Below are positions 17,834 through 27,318 of a DNA stretch of 64,000 bases, one piece after another (within the stretch, counting starts at the first letter, position 1; every line of letters begins with the position of its first letter). Below the pieces are notes generated by a model that searched no databases, had not been told where the DNA came from, and saw only the letters and a program-made list of their open reading frames with translations. Both the position numbers and the translations under genes were made by a program. Where the stretch lies: the NCBI RefSeq assembly GCF_042683165.1, contig NZ_JBHUIZ010000012.1, forward strand, positions 372,001 to 436,000, written 5' to 3'. The stretch comes from Tigheibacillus halophilus (GTDB lineage Bacteria > Bacillota > Bacilli > Bacillales > Amphibacillaceae).

Positions 17834-19771
17834 ATGGGGAATGTGAGGCAAACGATGGAAGCGGTTTATGCACCGCTTAGCGGCCGCGTATTATCCTTGG
17901 CTGAAGTGCCGGATCCGACATTTTCTAAGAAAATGATGGGAGACGGGGTCGCTATTGAGCCAACGGCAGGCGAAGTAGTTGCACCGTTTGATGGTAAGGT
18001 CATGCATGTGTTTCCAACGAAACATGCTATTGGCATACAGAGCAAGAATGGGACAGAAATGTTAATCCACATCGGTTTGGAAACGGTGCATTTAGAGGGG
18101 GAAGGTTTTCAAACGCATGTACAGCAGGGGGATAATGTAAAAAAAGGTGATTTACTTCTGACGGTTGACTTAGCATTCGTCAAAGAAAAAGCAGCAAGTA
18201 TCATTTCACCAATCATTGTCACAAATAGTGAAAAAGCAGCTTTATTTCAGAAAAACGCAGGGCAGGAGACGATTGCTGGGGAGTCAATCATCATGGAGAT
18301 TGAATCGGTCGGAACGACGCATGCGACTGAAGCGAAGCCAACAGCATCCCATAACAGTATGCCTTATAGCGAGGAAGCAAATGGTATCGTGGCTGCATTA
18401 GGCGGCGAGGATAATATACGCGCGGCCACACATTGTGTGACAAGACTGCGATTTGCGTTAGCAGATGAAAGCAAGATCAATCAAGATGCGTTGGATAACA
18501 TGCATTTAGTCAAAGGTTCTTTCTCAGCAAATGGCCAGTTTCAAGTAGTTATCGGCCAAGGGACAGTAGATAAGGTTTATGCAGCGATGATTGCAGAAAC
18601 AGGTATCAGCGAAGCTACAAAAGATGATGTGAAAGCTGTGACTGCCAAGAAACAGAATCCATTACAGCGTGGTATCAAAGTGCTGGCAGATATTTTCATT
18701 CCGATATTGCCGGCTATTGTAACTGCAGGTCTGCTCATGGGAATCAATAATGTACTTGCCAACCCGGGGATTTTTTATGAAAAGCAATCATTTATCGATG
18801 TGCACCAAAACTGGGCCGGGCTGGCAGATATGATCAATATTATCGCAAATACCGCTTTCACTTTCCTGCCGGCATTAATTGGCTGGTCGGCGGTGAAAAG
18901 GTTTGGCGGCAATCCGCTTTTGGGTGTCGTATTGGGCTTGATTCTCGTTCACCCAGATTTATTGAACGCATGGGCCTATGGGGATGCCTTGGAAAAAGGT
19001 GAGATACCGACATGGAATCTATTTGGACTGGAAATAGATAAAATAGGTTATCAGGGACAAGTGCTTCCAGTATTATTTGCTTCCTGGATTTTAGCAAAAT
19101 TGGAGATTTTCTTGAAGAAACATGTCATGGATGCATTGCAATTATTGATTGTTGCGCCAGTCGCTTTACTTGTGACGGGGTTTTTAACTTTTATTATTAT
19201 CGGTCCGCTGACGTTTACAATTGGAAACTGGATAACTGATGGGCTCGTAGCGGTCTTTGATCACTATGCAGTGCTTGGTGGACTGATTTACGGTGCTATC
19301 TATGGCCCGTTAGTCATCACAGGTATGCATCATACTTTCCTGGCAGTGGATTTACAATTGATTGGTTCAACCGGTTCGACATTTTTATGGCCGATTTTGG
19401 CTTTGTCCAATATCGCACAAGGATCGGCTGCTGTTGCAATTATGTTTGCAACCAGGAATGAAAAACTGAAAGGGCTATCCCTCACTTCTTGGATTTCTGC
19501 CTGGCTTGGCATTACGGAACCGGCAATGTTTGGTGTGAATTTGCGGTTCAAATATCCGTTTGTCGCTGCAATCATCGGATCAGCCATTGCTGGAGCGTGG
19601 ATTACCATGCAGCATGTTAAAGCCTCTTCTGTAGGCGTGGGGGGCGTTCCAGGGATCCTATCGATCGTACCGGGCGGCTGGACAGCATTTTTGACAGGCA
19701 TGGCAATTGTCATCATCGTGCCGTTTGCTATTACATTGCTGCTCAGCCTGCGGAGAAAACAAGATCTATAA
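17834..19771 (+). CDS. treP: PTS trehalose transporter with N-terminal EIIA (order A-B-C)
   Basis: A 645-residue permease that imports trehalose as trehalose-6-phosphate. A glucose-type EIIA domain is at the N-terminus (about 8-155; H64 and active H79 in LIHIGLETV), then EIIB (about 180-260; phospho-cysteine C201 in ATHCVTRLRF), then EIIC (about 280-640, ten or so hydrophobic segments). B. subtilis TreP is EIIBC only and borrows EIIA from other permeases. Fused EIIA domains of this class usually sit at the C-terminus, so the order here is unusual. ATG 17834 follows AGGAGGG; a TTG three bases earlier is the alternative. It forms a cluster with treA and treR. Confidence 0.92.
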   Translation: MGNVRQTMEAVYAPLSGRVLSLAEVPDPTFSKKMMGDGVAIEPTAGEVVAPFDGKVMHVFPTKHAIGIQSKNGTEMLIHIGLETVHLEGEGFQTHVQQGDNVKKGDLLLTVDLAFVKEKAASIISPIIVTNSEKAALFQKNAGQETIAGESIIMEIESVGTTHATEAKPTASHNSMPYSEEANGIVAALGGEDNIRAATHCVTRLRFALADESKINQDALDNMHLVKGSFSANGQFQVVIGQGTVDKVYAAMIAETGISEATKDDVKAVTAKKQNPLQRGIKVLADIFIPILPAIVTAGLLMGINNVLANPGIFYEKQSFIDVHQNWAGLADMINIIANTAFTFLPALIGWSAVKRFGGNPLLGVVLGLILVHPDLLNAWAYGDALEKGEIPTWNLFGLEIDKIGYQGQVLPVLFASWILAKLEIFLKKHVMDALQLLIVAPVALLVTGFLTFIIIGPLTFTIGNWITDGLVAVFDHYAVLGGLIYGAIYGPLVITGMHHTFLAVDLQLIGSTGSTFLWPILALSNIAQGSAAVAIMFATRNEKLKGLSLTSWISAWLGITEPAMFGVNLRFKYPFVAAIIGSAIAGAWITMQHVKASSVGVGGVPGILSIVPGGWTAFLTGMAIVIIVPFAITLLLSLRRKQDL

Positions 19772-19780
19772 AAGATTAGG

Positions 19781-19830
19781 GGGACAGTTCCCGCCTATGA
19801 CAAAGTGTGAAAACGGAGCTGTCCCATTTT
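19781..19830 (+). terminator. Hairpin between treP and treA, possible attenuator
   Basis: GGGACAGTTCC (19781-19791) pairs with GGAGCTGTCCC (19815-19825) with one wobble and a 23-base loop, followed by ATTTTA. The U tract is weak, so it may only reduce treA expression relative to treP. Confidence 0.45.
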
Positions 19831-19925
19831 AGCAGTATAGGAAAGAATAAGGTGCTTTCTTCCCTACATGAATAGAAAGCATTCGTTGCGTACATAGTGA
19901 GGTCAAGTTTTTTAAAAGAGGTGCC

Positions 19926-21584
19926 ATGAAAATGAAAGAGTTTTGTTGGAAGAAATCGACTGTTTACCAAATTTATCCTAAAAGTTTCAATGATACAACG
20001 GGTAATGGCCATGGTGATATTCAAGGCATTATTGCCAAGCTGGATTACTTACAGGAGCTCGAGGTCGAAGTGATTTGGCTGACTCCGGTATATCCATCCC
20101 CACAACGTGATAACGGCTATGACATCAGTGATTATTGTGCGATTGATGAGCGGTATGGAACAATGGCTGATTTTGAGGATTTATTAAAAGCGGCGCATGC
20201 AAGGGAAATGAAAGTGATTATGGATCTGGTCGTCAATCATACATCGACTGATCATGAATGGTTTCAGCAGGCTGCATCTTCCAGGGACAACCCATACCGT
20301 GATTTTTATATCTGGCGTAATGGCAAGGGAAATATGCCGCCGAATAATTGGCAGTCGAAATTTGGTGGATCTGCTTGGAAATATGATTCCAAAACAAAGC
20401 AGTATTACCTGCATTTGTTCGATGAAACACAAGCAGACTTAAATTGGGAGAACCCTGTACTTCGTGAAAAAATTTACGACATGATGCGGTTCTGGGCGGA
20501 AAAAGGTATTGATGGGTTTCGCCTGGATGTTATTAACCTGATTTCAAAGAACCAGGACTTTCCAGATGACCAGACTGGCGATGGCCGTAAATTTTACACG
20601 GATGGTCCCAAAATACATGACTACTTGAAGGAAATGAATCAAGCCATCCTAGCCCCATACAATCTGATAACGGTGGGAGAAATGTCTTCCACTACAATCG
20701 ATAACTGCATCAAATATACAAACCCATCAAGTCAAGAGTTGAATATGACCTTCCAGTTTCACCATCTCAAGGTAGACTACCCAAATGGCGAGAAATGGAC
20801 GAAGGCGCCATTTGATTTTCTGAAACTGAAGAAAATCTTGTCAGACTGGCAAGAGGGCATGCATGCGGGGCAGGGATGGAATGCATTATTTTGGTGTAAT
20901 CATGATCAACCTAGAATCGTTTCCAGGCTTGGTGATGACAAGAAGTATCACGAGCAATCGGCAAAAATGCTTGCTACGGTGTTGCACATGCAACAAGGAA
21001 CACCTTATATTTATCAAGGAGAAGAAATCGGCATGACCAATCCCGATTTCAAAAAAATAGCGGACTTTCGTGATGTGGAATCTAAAAATGCTTATAAGAT
21101 GCTGTTGGAAAAAGGAATGACTGCACAGCGGGCGATAGAGATTTTACAGCAAAAATCCCGCGATAACAGCAGAACACCAATGCAATGGAGTGACGCCGCT
21201 CATGCCGGATTCACAACCGGTACACCATGGATCGGCCTGGCTGAAAATTACCTGGAAATCAATGCCAAGAAACAAATGCGGTCAGTTGATTCAATCTTGT
21301 ATTATTACCGGAGACTGATTCAGCTCCGGAAAAAATATGATATTATTACTTATGGAGATTACCAATTGCTTTTGGCCGATCATTCGCAAATTTATGCCTT
21401 CAAGCGCCAGTGGCATGAGGAAGAGCTGCTTGTCGTCAGTAATTTTTATGAGGAAACAGTCGAAATCGACATAGATATACCGGCAGGGGCTGAGATCTTG
21501 ATTTCTAATTACCCCGTGAATGCAAATGACGAAGGAAAAAGGGTATTGCGGCCATATGAGGCGATTGTCTATTACGCAAAATAA
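19926..21584 (+). CDS. treA: Alpha,alpha-phosphotrehalase (trehalose-6-phosphate hydrolase)
   Basis: A 552-residue GH13 enzyme that splits cytoplasmic trehalose-6-phosphate into glucose and glucose-6-phosphate. The catalytic nucleophile D201 (DGFRLDVINL), acid/base E252 (VGEMSS) and transition-state stabiliser D327 (NHDQPR) are present, as are MDLVVNHTS and the QIYPKSFND start typical of oligo-1,6-glucosidase relatives. Context with treP and treR decides for TreA over an oligo-1,6-glucosidase. Length equals B. subtilis TreA. ATG 19926 follows an AGAGGTG ribosome site. Confidence 0.95.
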   Translation: MKMKEFCWKKSTVYQIYPKSFNDTTGNGHGDIQGIIAKLDYLQELEVEVIWLTPVYPSPQRDNGYDISDYCAIDERYGTMADFEDLLKAAHAREMKVIMDLVVNHTSTDHEWFQQAASSRDNPYRDFYIWRNGKGNMPPNNWQSKFGGSAWKYDSKTKQYYLHLFDETQADLNWENPVLREKIYDMMRFWAEKGIDGFRLDVINLISKNQDFPDDQTGDGRKFYTDGPKIHDYLKEMNQAILAPYNLITVGEMSSTTIDNCIKYTNPSSQELNMTFQFHHLKVDYPNGEKWTKAPFDFLKLKKILSDWQEGMHAGQGWNALFWCNHDQPRIVSRLGDDKKYHEQSAKMLATVLHMQQGTPYIYQGEEIGMTNPDFKKIADFRDVESKNAYKMLLEKGMTAQRAIEILQQKSRDNSRTPMQWSDAAHAGFTTGTPWIGLAENYLEINAKKQMRSVDSILYYYRRLIQLRKKYDIITYGDYQLLLADHSQIYAFKRQWHEEELLVVSNFYEETVEIDIDIPAGAEILISNYPVNANDEGKRVLRPYEAIVYYAK

Positions 21585-21598
21585 TGAGGTTTTGATGC

Positions 21599-22312
21599 AT
21601 GCAAAAGAAATACTTGACGATCTATGATGACATCCGAAAAAAAATGAAGGAAAATGATTGGCGGGAAACAGATATGCTGCCATCGGAGAATGAGCTGTCC
21701 ATCATGTATGGAACATCGCGGGAAACAATCAGAAAAGCATTGAATTTGCTTTCTCAAAATGGGTATATACAAAAAGTTCGCGGAAAAGGCTCCATCATTC
21801 TTGCTATGGATAAATTCAGTTTCCCAGTTTCAGGTATTGCCAGCTTTAAGGAATTGACAAAAATGTTGGATATGCAATCACGCACATACGTTCAAGAACT
21901 ATCACTTGCAAAAGCGGATGAAGCTATGCGTAAAATATTGGATCCAGCTGAAGAAGAGCTGGTGTGGAAAGTTGTGCGCGTCCGTGAATTAGACGGCGAA
22001 AAAGTCATTCTGGACAAGGATTATTTCAAGCAGGGTATTGTAAACAGCTTGACGAAAGATATTTGTGAGGATTCCATATATGCATATCTGGAACAAGAGC
22101 TCCATTTGGATATTAGCTATGCGAATAAAGAAATAACCGTGGAATCACCAACTGAAGAAGACATGGAACTTATGGATATGACTGGTTTTTCCAACGTGGT
22201 CGTTATTAAGAGTATTGTTCACTTGAACAATACTGAAGTGTTTCAGTACACAGAATCGCGACATAGACCGGATAAATTCCGATTTGTGGATTTTGCACGA
22301 AGACATGGCTAG
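21599..22312 (+). CDS. treR: Trehalose operon repressor, GntR/HutC family
   Basis: A 237-residue regulator with an N-terminal GntR winged helix (LPSENELSIMYGTSRETIRK, about 23-42) and a C-terminal UTRA effector domain ending in ESRHRPDKFRFVDFARR, the usual HutC-subfamily end. It should bind the twin TGTATATACA palindromes before treP and release them with trehalose-6-phosphate. The gene starts 15 bases after the treA stop, in the same order as in B. subtilis. Confidence 0.94.
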   Translation: MQKKYLTIYDDIRKKMKENDWRETDMLPSENELSIMYGTSRETIRKALNLLSQNGYIQKVRGKGSIILAMDKFSFPVSGIASFKELTKMLDMQSRTYVQELSLAKADEAMRKILDPAEEELVWKVVRVRELDGEKVILDKDYFKQGIVNSLTKDICEDSIYAYLEQELHLDISYANKEITVESPTEEDMELMDMTGFSNVVVIKSIVHLNNTEVFQYTESRHRPDKFRFVDFARRHG

Positions 22313-22366
22313 TTAAAATCGGCCCGAAAATACAAGTACAGAATGAAATACCCTAGTGTATAAAAC

Positions 22367-22412
22367 AGGAAGCCGTAAAGATGATGTTGATGCATCTGTA
22401 CGGCTTCCTGTG
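22367..22412. terminator. Terminator between convergent treR and ABC permease genes
   Basis: A perfect 11-bp stem (AGGAAGCCGTA/TACGGCTTCCT) with a 21-base loop lies between the two stop codons. U tracts are short on both sides, so efficiency is uncertain. Confidence 0.65.
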
Positions 22413-22427
22413 GTAATATTTTCAAAA

Positions 22428-23396
22428 TTAGAATCCGGCTACATCCCGTTTGTTGAAAATAATCCAGGACAAAGCCATGAATATGATATAGTAGACAATC
22501 AATACGACAATTGAAAATGGAAGTGTCATCCCCTCTATGAAAGGGGTTCCTGACGCATACTGCTGTAGATCCGTATTTGCGAATAAAATATATTTCGCCC
22601 AAGCACGGTCGCTGAAAAAGCCAACGATTGAATTTCCACTCATCATCAGGAAAATCGCTACTCCAATTGCTAATGCGCCGTTACGAAAAATGACTGATAT
22701 CATAAACGCGAAAGTCGTCATCATGACAAGATTGACAATTTGATATCCATAGGATGAAAGGGCTTCTTTAACAAGGGATATCTGCTTAAAATCGCCATGC
22801 GATGAAATGACTGTTTGCAGATTGTCTTCAAATCCGAAGAATAATCCACCGCCAATCAACGAGAGAATGAATACGGCTACCATGGTCACCAGGGCAAAAA
22901 TCAGTACTGAAACATATTTGGACAGCAAAATGGTGGATCTTGAAATTGGCCGGATTAGCAATAATTTGATTGTTCCCCACCGGAATTCATTGGCCACTAT
23001 CCCAGCCGCAATGATAATGGTAAATAGACTGACTAGCATCAGTAAAGCTGCATTATCGACTGTGAATTGCCAAGCCCCATACTTTTGCGGCTGAATATCA
23101 TGCTCCAGATAGTAATTATTTTTGGTGATTTCCTCCTGATTGAAATCGATCATGTAGTTATCATCTGCATTTTTTTCTTTCATATATTTCTCATTTTCTT
23201 TCTGCAGACTTTTATTTTCCTTCTGCAATTCTGTTTTCCAGTTATCCGAAGTATAATTGTTTTGTTCATCAAATGTATTAGTTAAAGCCGCCATTCCGAT
23301 GACAATAGCTGCGAGCAGAATATACATGATCCAGGTGGATTTGCGGATGTAAATCTTGATTTCTTCATTGTAAATCAATTTGAAAAATTTACTCAA
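22428..23396 (-). CDS. ABC-2 type transporter permease
   Basis: A 322-residue membrane protein with a hydrophobic segment near residue 20-40, a charged, coiled-coil-like extracytoplasmic loop (about 45-105) and five further membrane segments: the ABC-2 permease layout. It pairs with the ATPase gene just upstream, overlapping it by eight bases. The TTG at 23396 has a GGAGAG ribosome site eight bases away; a TTG at 23409-23411 is possible but has none. Relatives are bacitracin/lantibiotic-resistance or Cu-processing exporters. The substrate is not evident. Confidence 0.88.
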   Translation of the reverse strand: MSKFFKLIYNEEIKIYIRKSTWIMYILLAAIVIGMAALTNTFDEQNNYTSDNWKTELQKENKSLQKENEKYMKEKNADDNYMIDFNQEEITKNNYYLEHDIQPQKYGAWQFTVDNAALLMLVSLFTIIIAAGIVANEFRWGTIKLLLIRPISRSTILLSKYVSVLIFALVTMVAVFILSLIGGGLFFGFEDNLQTVISSHGDFKQISLVKEALSSYGYQIVNLVMMTTFAFMISVIFRNGALAIGVAIFLMMSGNSIVGFFSDRAWAKYILFANTDLQQYASGTPFIEGMTLPFSIVVLIVYYIIFMALSWIIFNKRDVAGF

Positions 23397-24318
23397 TCGT
23401 ATTCTCTCCAATCAAATCAAAGAATTTGTCTTCCAAGGTCTTTTTAGCAATACCAGCTTGATAGACTGCAATGTCATGTGCCACCATTGTTTTGATCAAT
23501 TCAGGCACATTTTCTTTTTTTGTTTGGAAAACAAGTAAATTACCTTCACGGACGGCTTTGATACCATGACTTGATTGCAGTAAATTAATTGCCTTGTCAA
23601 GCGGCTCTGCTTCCATTTGCAACGCCTGCAACTGGCCGCTTTCCTCTTTCTCATCTGATGAACGCACAGACTCTGTTGTAATCAATTCGCCGTTTTTAAT
23701 AATTCCTATCCTGTCGCACATCATTTCAATCTCTGACAATAAATGGCTGGAAATAATGACAGCTACCTGTTCTTCTTTGGCAATGCGCCGTATGTATTGA
23801 CGAATTTCCCGGATGCCTGCAGGATCCAACCCATTAGTCGGTTCATCTAAGATTAAGATAGATGGACGGCTGAGCAGTGCCTGTGCGATGCCGAGCCGCT
23901 GTCTCATGCCGAGTGAATAGCGCCCGACCTTTTGTTTGATCGTTTTATCCAAGCCGACAAGCGAGACAACTTCTTGGATACGTTCCGTCGTAACGCCTTC
24001 ACTCATGCGGGCATAATGCATTAAATTTTGCCAGCCTGACATGAATGGATACATTTCCGGATTTTCAACGATAGCTCCGACCTCCTTGACTGCCTCCTTA
24101 TGTTTCGTTTTAATGCTGTTTCCTTGAATAAGAATGTCACCAGAGGTGATACCCATCAGTCCGACCATCATACGGATGGTAGTCGTTTTCCCGGCGCCAT
24201 TCGGGCCAATAAACCCGAATACTTCCCCTTTATGAATTTGGAAAGATAATCCTTTGATGATTTCTTTTTGACCAATACGTTTTTTGGTGTTAATCAATTC
24301 CATTGCAAATTCAGCCAA
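23389..24318 (-). CDS. ABC transporter ATP-binding protein, BcrA-like
   Basis: A 309-residue ABC ATPase with Walker A (GPNGAGKTTT), signature (YSLGMRQRLGIA), Walker B (LILDEPTNGLDP) and H loop (IISSHLLSEIE), plus a C-terminal extension (about 215-309) found in the DrrA/BcrA group. It energises the permease encoded directly downstream, forming an exporter. TTG 24318 is preferred as start because AGGAGG lies eight bases upstream; the ATG at 24303 is too far from it. No regulator is adjacent, so an antibiotic-resistance role is only a possibility. Confidence 0.9.
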   Translation of the reverse strand: MAEFAMELINTKKRIGQKEIIKGLSFQIHKGEVFGFIGPNGAGKTTTIRMMVGLMGITSGDILIQGNSIKTKHKEAVKEVGAIVENPEMYPFMSGWQNLMHYARMSEGVTTERIQEVVSLVGLDKTIKQKVGRYSLGMRQRLGIAQALLSRPSILILDEPTNGLDPAGIREIRQYIRRIAKEEQVAVIISSHLLSEIEMMCDRIGIIKNGELITTESVRSSDEKEESGQLQALQMEAEPLDKAINLLQSSHGIKAVREGNLLVFQTKKENVPELIKTMVAHDIAVYQAGIAKKTLEDKFFDLIGENTIE

Positions 24319-24498
24319 TATTTATTCCTCCTAAAAGAATGCAATACCTATTGTACGAAGAAAAAGCCTTCACAGTTTCACCATATATATCGATAAATTC
24401 AAAGAATGTCAAATTTTATCTGGATAATGATGAATAATCTGCTATACTTGCAACTGTGTGACAGGGTAACTGCAGATAGTTGGAAGGAAGCGTGAACA

Positions 24499-25701
24499 GT
24501 GGGCATGTCATTGAAAAGAGTCAAAACGAAGATGTTTCACCAGAGTAATCTTGATAAAAAAGAAAAAAGAAAGATGATAAATAAACACATGATGATGCTC
24601 ATGTGTCTGCTGGTTATGGCGGCTGTTGGATTAGGTGCCTGTGGATCGCCGAAAAACGAAGTGAAGGATCACGAATCATCCTCTTTGAAGGCACAATTGA
24701 AAAAAAACGAACAATCCATCACATTGGCAGCGATTGGGGATATTTTGATTCACGATCGGGTCTATCTTGATATGAAAAAGGGTCAAGGATATGATTTTAA
24801 ACCATTGCTTACGCAGGTGAAACCATATTTGCAAAAGGCTGATATCACATTTGCCAACCAGGAAACGATGATTGGCGGGGCGGAGATGGGCCTGTCCTCA
24901 TATCCGGCTTTCAACAGTCCATATGAAGTCGGTGACGCACTAAAGGATGCGGGTGTCGACATTGTGTCCATCGCGAATAATCATACATTGGATCGCGGTG
25001 AAAAAGCGATATACAATGCGATCGGCCACTGGAAGGAAATTGATATGCCCTATGTCGGAGCATATGAAAACGACCATGACCGTAAGCAGTTGCGGGTGCT
25101 GCAAACAGATGCTGGCATTTCAGTTGCATTTTTAGCTTATACATATGGAACCAATGGTGTGCCAATACCAGATGACAAAGAATTTCTTGTCAATCTGATT
25201 GATAAACAGGTGATGGGGCAAGATATCGCCGCAGCTAAGAAAAAAGCCGACGCTGTTGTGCTGAGTTTGCATTTTGGCACGGAATATGAGCGTATGCCCA
25301 ATGATATGCAAAAGGACTTGGTACAATTTACTGCCAAACAGGGAGTTGACATTGTATTGGGACATCATCCGCATGTTCTGCAGCCTGTCGCTTGGGTAGA
25401 TGGTAAGGATGGTCATAGAACGCTTGCCATCTATTCCTTGGGAAATTTCCTTTCTGGACAAGATGGTATACACAAGCAGACCGGCGGTATATTTTCATGC
25501 CGGATCACCAAAAAATATAAAAATGGGGGTTCCGATGTGAAAATAGCAAAACCAGCTTTTATACCAACCTATGTCAATTATGGTGAGTGGATACCGACTC
25601 CTCTGAAAGGCTTGCGAGAAAAGGACTTGCCAAGAGATCACTATAAGAAAATCAATAAGCATATGTCTCGATGGGTCCCGGAACTGGGAAAAACATTTTG
25701 A
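24499..25701 (+). CDS. CapA/PgsA-family lipoprotein
   Basis: A 400-residue member of the CapA metallophosphatase-like family involved in poly-gamma-glutamate capsule synthesis. A lipoprotein signal (hydrophobic LMCLLVMAAVGLGAC) ends in a lipobox cysteine. The family motifs GDILIHDR, ANQETM, SIANNHTLDRG and LGHHPHVLQP follow, with metal-binding residues conserved. No pgsB or pgsC is nearby, so a capsule role is not supported by context. The ribosome site GGAAGGAAG favours GTG 24499 or ATG 24505, leaving an unusually long charged stretch before the signal; ATG 24574 gives a normal signal peptide. Confidence 0.85.
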   Translation: MGMSLKRVKTKMFHQSNLDKKEKRKMINKHMMMLMCLLVMAAVGLGACGSPKNEVKDHESSSLKAQLKKNEQSITLAAIGDILIHDRVYLDMKKGQGYDFKPLLTQVKPYLQKADITFANQETMIGGAEMGLSSYPAFNSPYEVGDALKDAGVDIVSIANNHTLDRGEKAIYNAIGHWKEIDMPYVGAYENDHDRKQLRVLQTDAGISVAFLAYTYGTNGVPIPDDKEFLVNLIDKQVMGQDIAAAKKKADAVVLSLHFGTEYERMPNDMQKDLVQFTAKQGVDIVLGHHPHVLQPVAWVDGKDGHRTLAIYSLGNFLSGQDGIHKQTGGIFSCRITKKYKNGGSDVKIAKPAFIPTYVNYGEWIPTPLKGLREKDLPRDHYKKINKHMSRWVPELGKTF

Positions 25702-25744
25702 TTAAACTTATAACGTGATCTGACAACATATGCGATAGATTTTT

Positions 25745-25780
25745 TTCGACAATACATTTCCCGGGAAATATATTGTCGAA
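25745..25780. repeat. 36-bp near-perfect palindrome
   Basis: The two 18-base halves are inverted repeats with a single mismatch, centred on CCCGGG with no loop, bounded by TTCGACAATA and TATTGTCGAA. No U tract follows on either strand, so it is not a standard terminator. It sits in a 329-base non-coding gap between the CapA-like gene and the thioredoxin-like gene; nothing else was recognised in that gap. Confidence 0.7.
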
Positions 25781-26030
25781 CGATACACAGCATAGTCGGC
25801 TTTTGTAATAAAAAAATGAATTCATACAAGTCTGTACGCTAGAATTTTTTGTCCGGATTTCTGTATATTTATTGACGAATTTGCTGTAAACTTATTCCCA
25901 AGCACCGTAAATGGGTATATGTTGCATTAGCAATTGAAGGCAAGGATTTGACCAATCTTCAAGTTAAGCAAAGAAACAGACAAGCATTCTGAAAATGAGT
26001 ACAATGAAATTGGAAAGGGGAGTATGCCAA

Positions 26031-26351
26031 ATGGAACATATTTCAACAGAAGAAAAATTGAATGAAGTGATTCAAAGCGATAAGCCTGCCATCATTAAGT
26101 TTTTTGCAGACTGGTGTCCGGACTGCAAACGAATGGACATGTTCATTGGTGATATCATGGCAGAGTTCAGCAATTACAAATGGTACGAAATCAACATTGA
26201 TGAAGTCCAGGGTATCGCAGAAAAGTATGAAGTGATGGGAATACCGAGCATACTGATTTTTCAAAATGGCGAAAAGCTGGCCCATCAGCATAGCGCTTTT
26301 ACGAAAACACCAGAATCTGTCAGTGAATTTTTGCATCAGCAATTAGGATAA
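26031..26351 (+). CDS. Thioredoxin-like protein
   Basis: A 106-residue single thioredoxin fold with the active site WCPDC instead of WCGPC, and the cis-proline region MGIPSILIF. The middle residues PD suggest a redox potential or partner different from main thioredoxin, as in YtpP-type Bacillus proteins. It is cytoplasmic, with no signal peptide. The start is ATG 26031 with AAAGGGG about ten bases upstream. It is monocistronic and ended by a strong terminator. Confidence 0.9.
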   Translation: MEHISTEEKLNEVIQSDKPAIIKFFADWCPDCKRMDMFIGDIMAEFSNYKWYEINIDEVQGIAEKYEVMGIPSILIFQNGEKLAHQHSAFTKTPESVSEFLHQQLG

Positions 26352-26367
26352 GCAAGGAAGTGTGTAA

Positions 26368-26402
26368 GCAACCCGCCTGTTTGGACGGGTTGCTTTTTTT
26401 GC
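26368..26402 (+). terminator. Terminator of the thioredoxin-like gene
   Basis: GCAACCCGCC pairs with GACGGGTTGC (one wobble), followed by seven T, 17 bases after the stop codon. Confidence 0.9.
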
Positions 26403-26646
26403 AGGTATTAACTGGTTGCATGTTCAACTGAAAGGTGCCTTTGGAATTAATCACTTATCGTCCATCCCAAGGAATGGACGTTTAACAATTGTTCATTGTA
26501 CAAACCCGTAGTCGTTGAAACTTGCGATAACTGCTTTTCATGAACCGACTAGGCCATTTCATCATTTTTCAATCTTGGATTGCGGTTCCGCTAAAATCAT
26601 GCTAAAGTTAATTCATAGTAAATTTATATGAAATGAGGGGATTGGG
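26403..26646. other. Upstream region of the yrrT-mccA-mccB operon
   Basis: A 7-bp hairpin (CGTCCAT/ATGGACG) at about 26459-26480 and AT-rich promoter-like sequence near 26590-26630 are visible. In B. subtilis this operon is repressed by CymR. A convincing CymR box was not found by eye. Confidence 0.35.
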
Positions 26647-27288
26647 TTGGGGAGAGAATTCAATGACCTTTTTGATGAGTGGTCCCAAACCTATGATCAT
26701 ACTGTTTCGGGCATTGATCCGGAATATGCCGATGTTTTTGACCATTACGATGATATTTTGAATGATGTCGCAAGCCGTGCCTCAGGGAATGTGGTGGAAT
26801 TCGGAGTTGGAACAGGTAATTTGACACAAAAGCTGGCCCAACACGGGTTGCGGGTTTTTGGCTTTGAACCGTCTGAAGGCATGCGAAAAATAGCAAAGAA
26901 AAAGTTACCGTCGGTCCATGTAATGGATGGAGATTTTCTGGTATTTGACAAGCCGTCCGTACAGATTGATACAGTCGTCAGCACATATGCTTTTCATCAC
27001 TTGACAGATATTGAAAAAGCGCGCGCCTTTGAAACATACAGTGACGTATTGGAAAAAGGCGGAAGGATTGTTTTTGGAGATACGGTCTTCGTAACAGAAG
27101 AAGCAAAGGCAGCAATGATAAGAGATGCCAAACAGAAACAATATTATCGCCTGGCGGAGGACTTGGAACGGGAATATTATACAACTATTCCATTTTTGGA
27201 GGATCTATCTCATAAACATGGATTTTCCACCACCTTTACCAATTGGAACCCCTTTGTCTGGGTGATGGATGCCAAAAAAAGAATCTAA
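26647..27288 (+). CDS. yrrT: SAM-dependent methyltransferase, YrrT-like
   Basis: A 213-residue class I methyltransferase: motif I VVEFGVGTGNLTQKLA (about 49-64), acidic FGFEPSEGM, and STYAFHHL after strand 4. It leads an operon with mccA and mccB, as yrrT does in B. subtilis (yrrT-mtnN-mccA-mccB), where it is thought to serve methionine/SAM recycling to cysteine. The TTG start at 26647 follows GAGGGG; no in-frame ATG lies nearby. mtnN is absent from this copy of the operon, so S-adenosylhomocysteine nucleosidase must be encoded elsewhere. Confidence 0.87.
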   Translation: MGREFNDLFDEWSQTYDHTVSGIDPEYADVFDHYDDILNDVASRASGNVVEFGVGTGNLTQKLAQHGLRVFGFEPSEGMRKIAKKKLPSVHVMDGDFLVFDKPSVQIDTVVSTYAFHHLTDIEKARAFETYSDVLEKGGRIVFGDTVFVTEEAKAAMIRDAKQKQYYRLAEDLEREYYTTIPFLEDLSHKHGFSTTFTNWNPFVWVMDAKKRI

Positions 27289-27318
27289 AACAAGTAATCA
27301 GAATTGCGAGGTCTGGAC

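Noticed and set aside
17540..17851. Minus-strand frame across the treP promoter
   Set aside because: It overlaps operators and promoter; its sequence is explained by regulatory DNA.
25745..25780. Terminator of the CapA-like gene
   Set aside because: No loop and no T tract after the stem on either strand.
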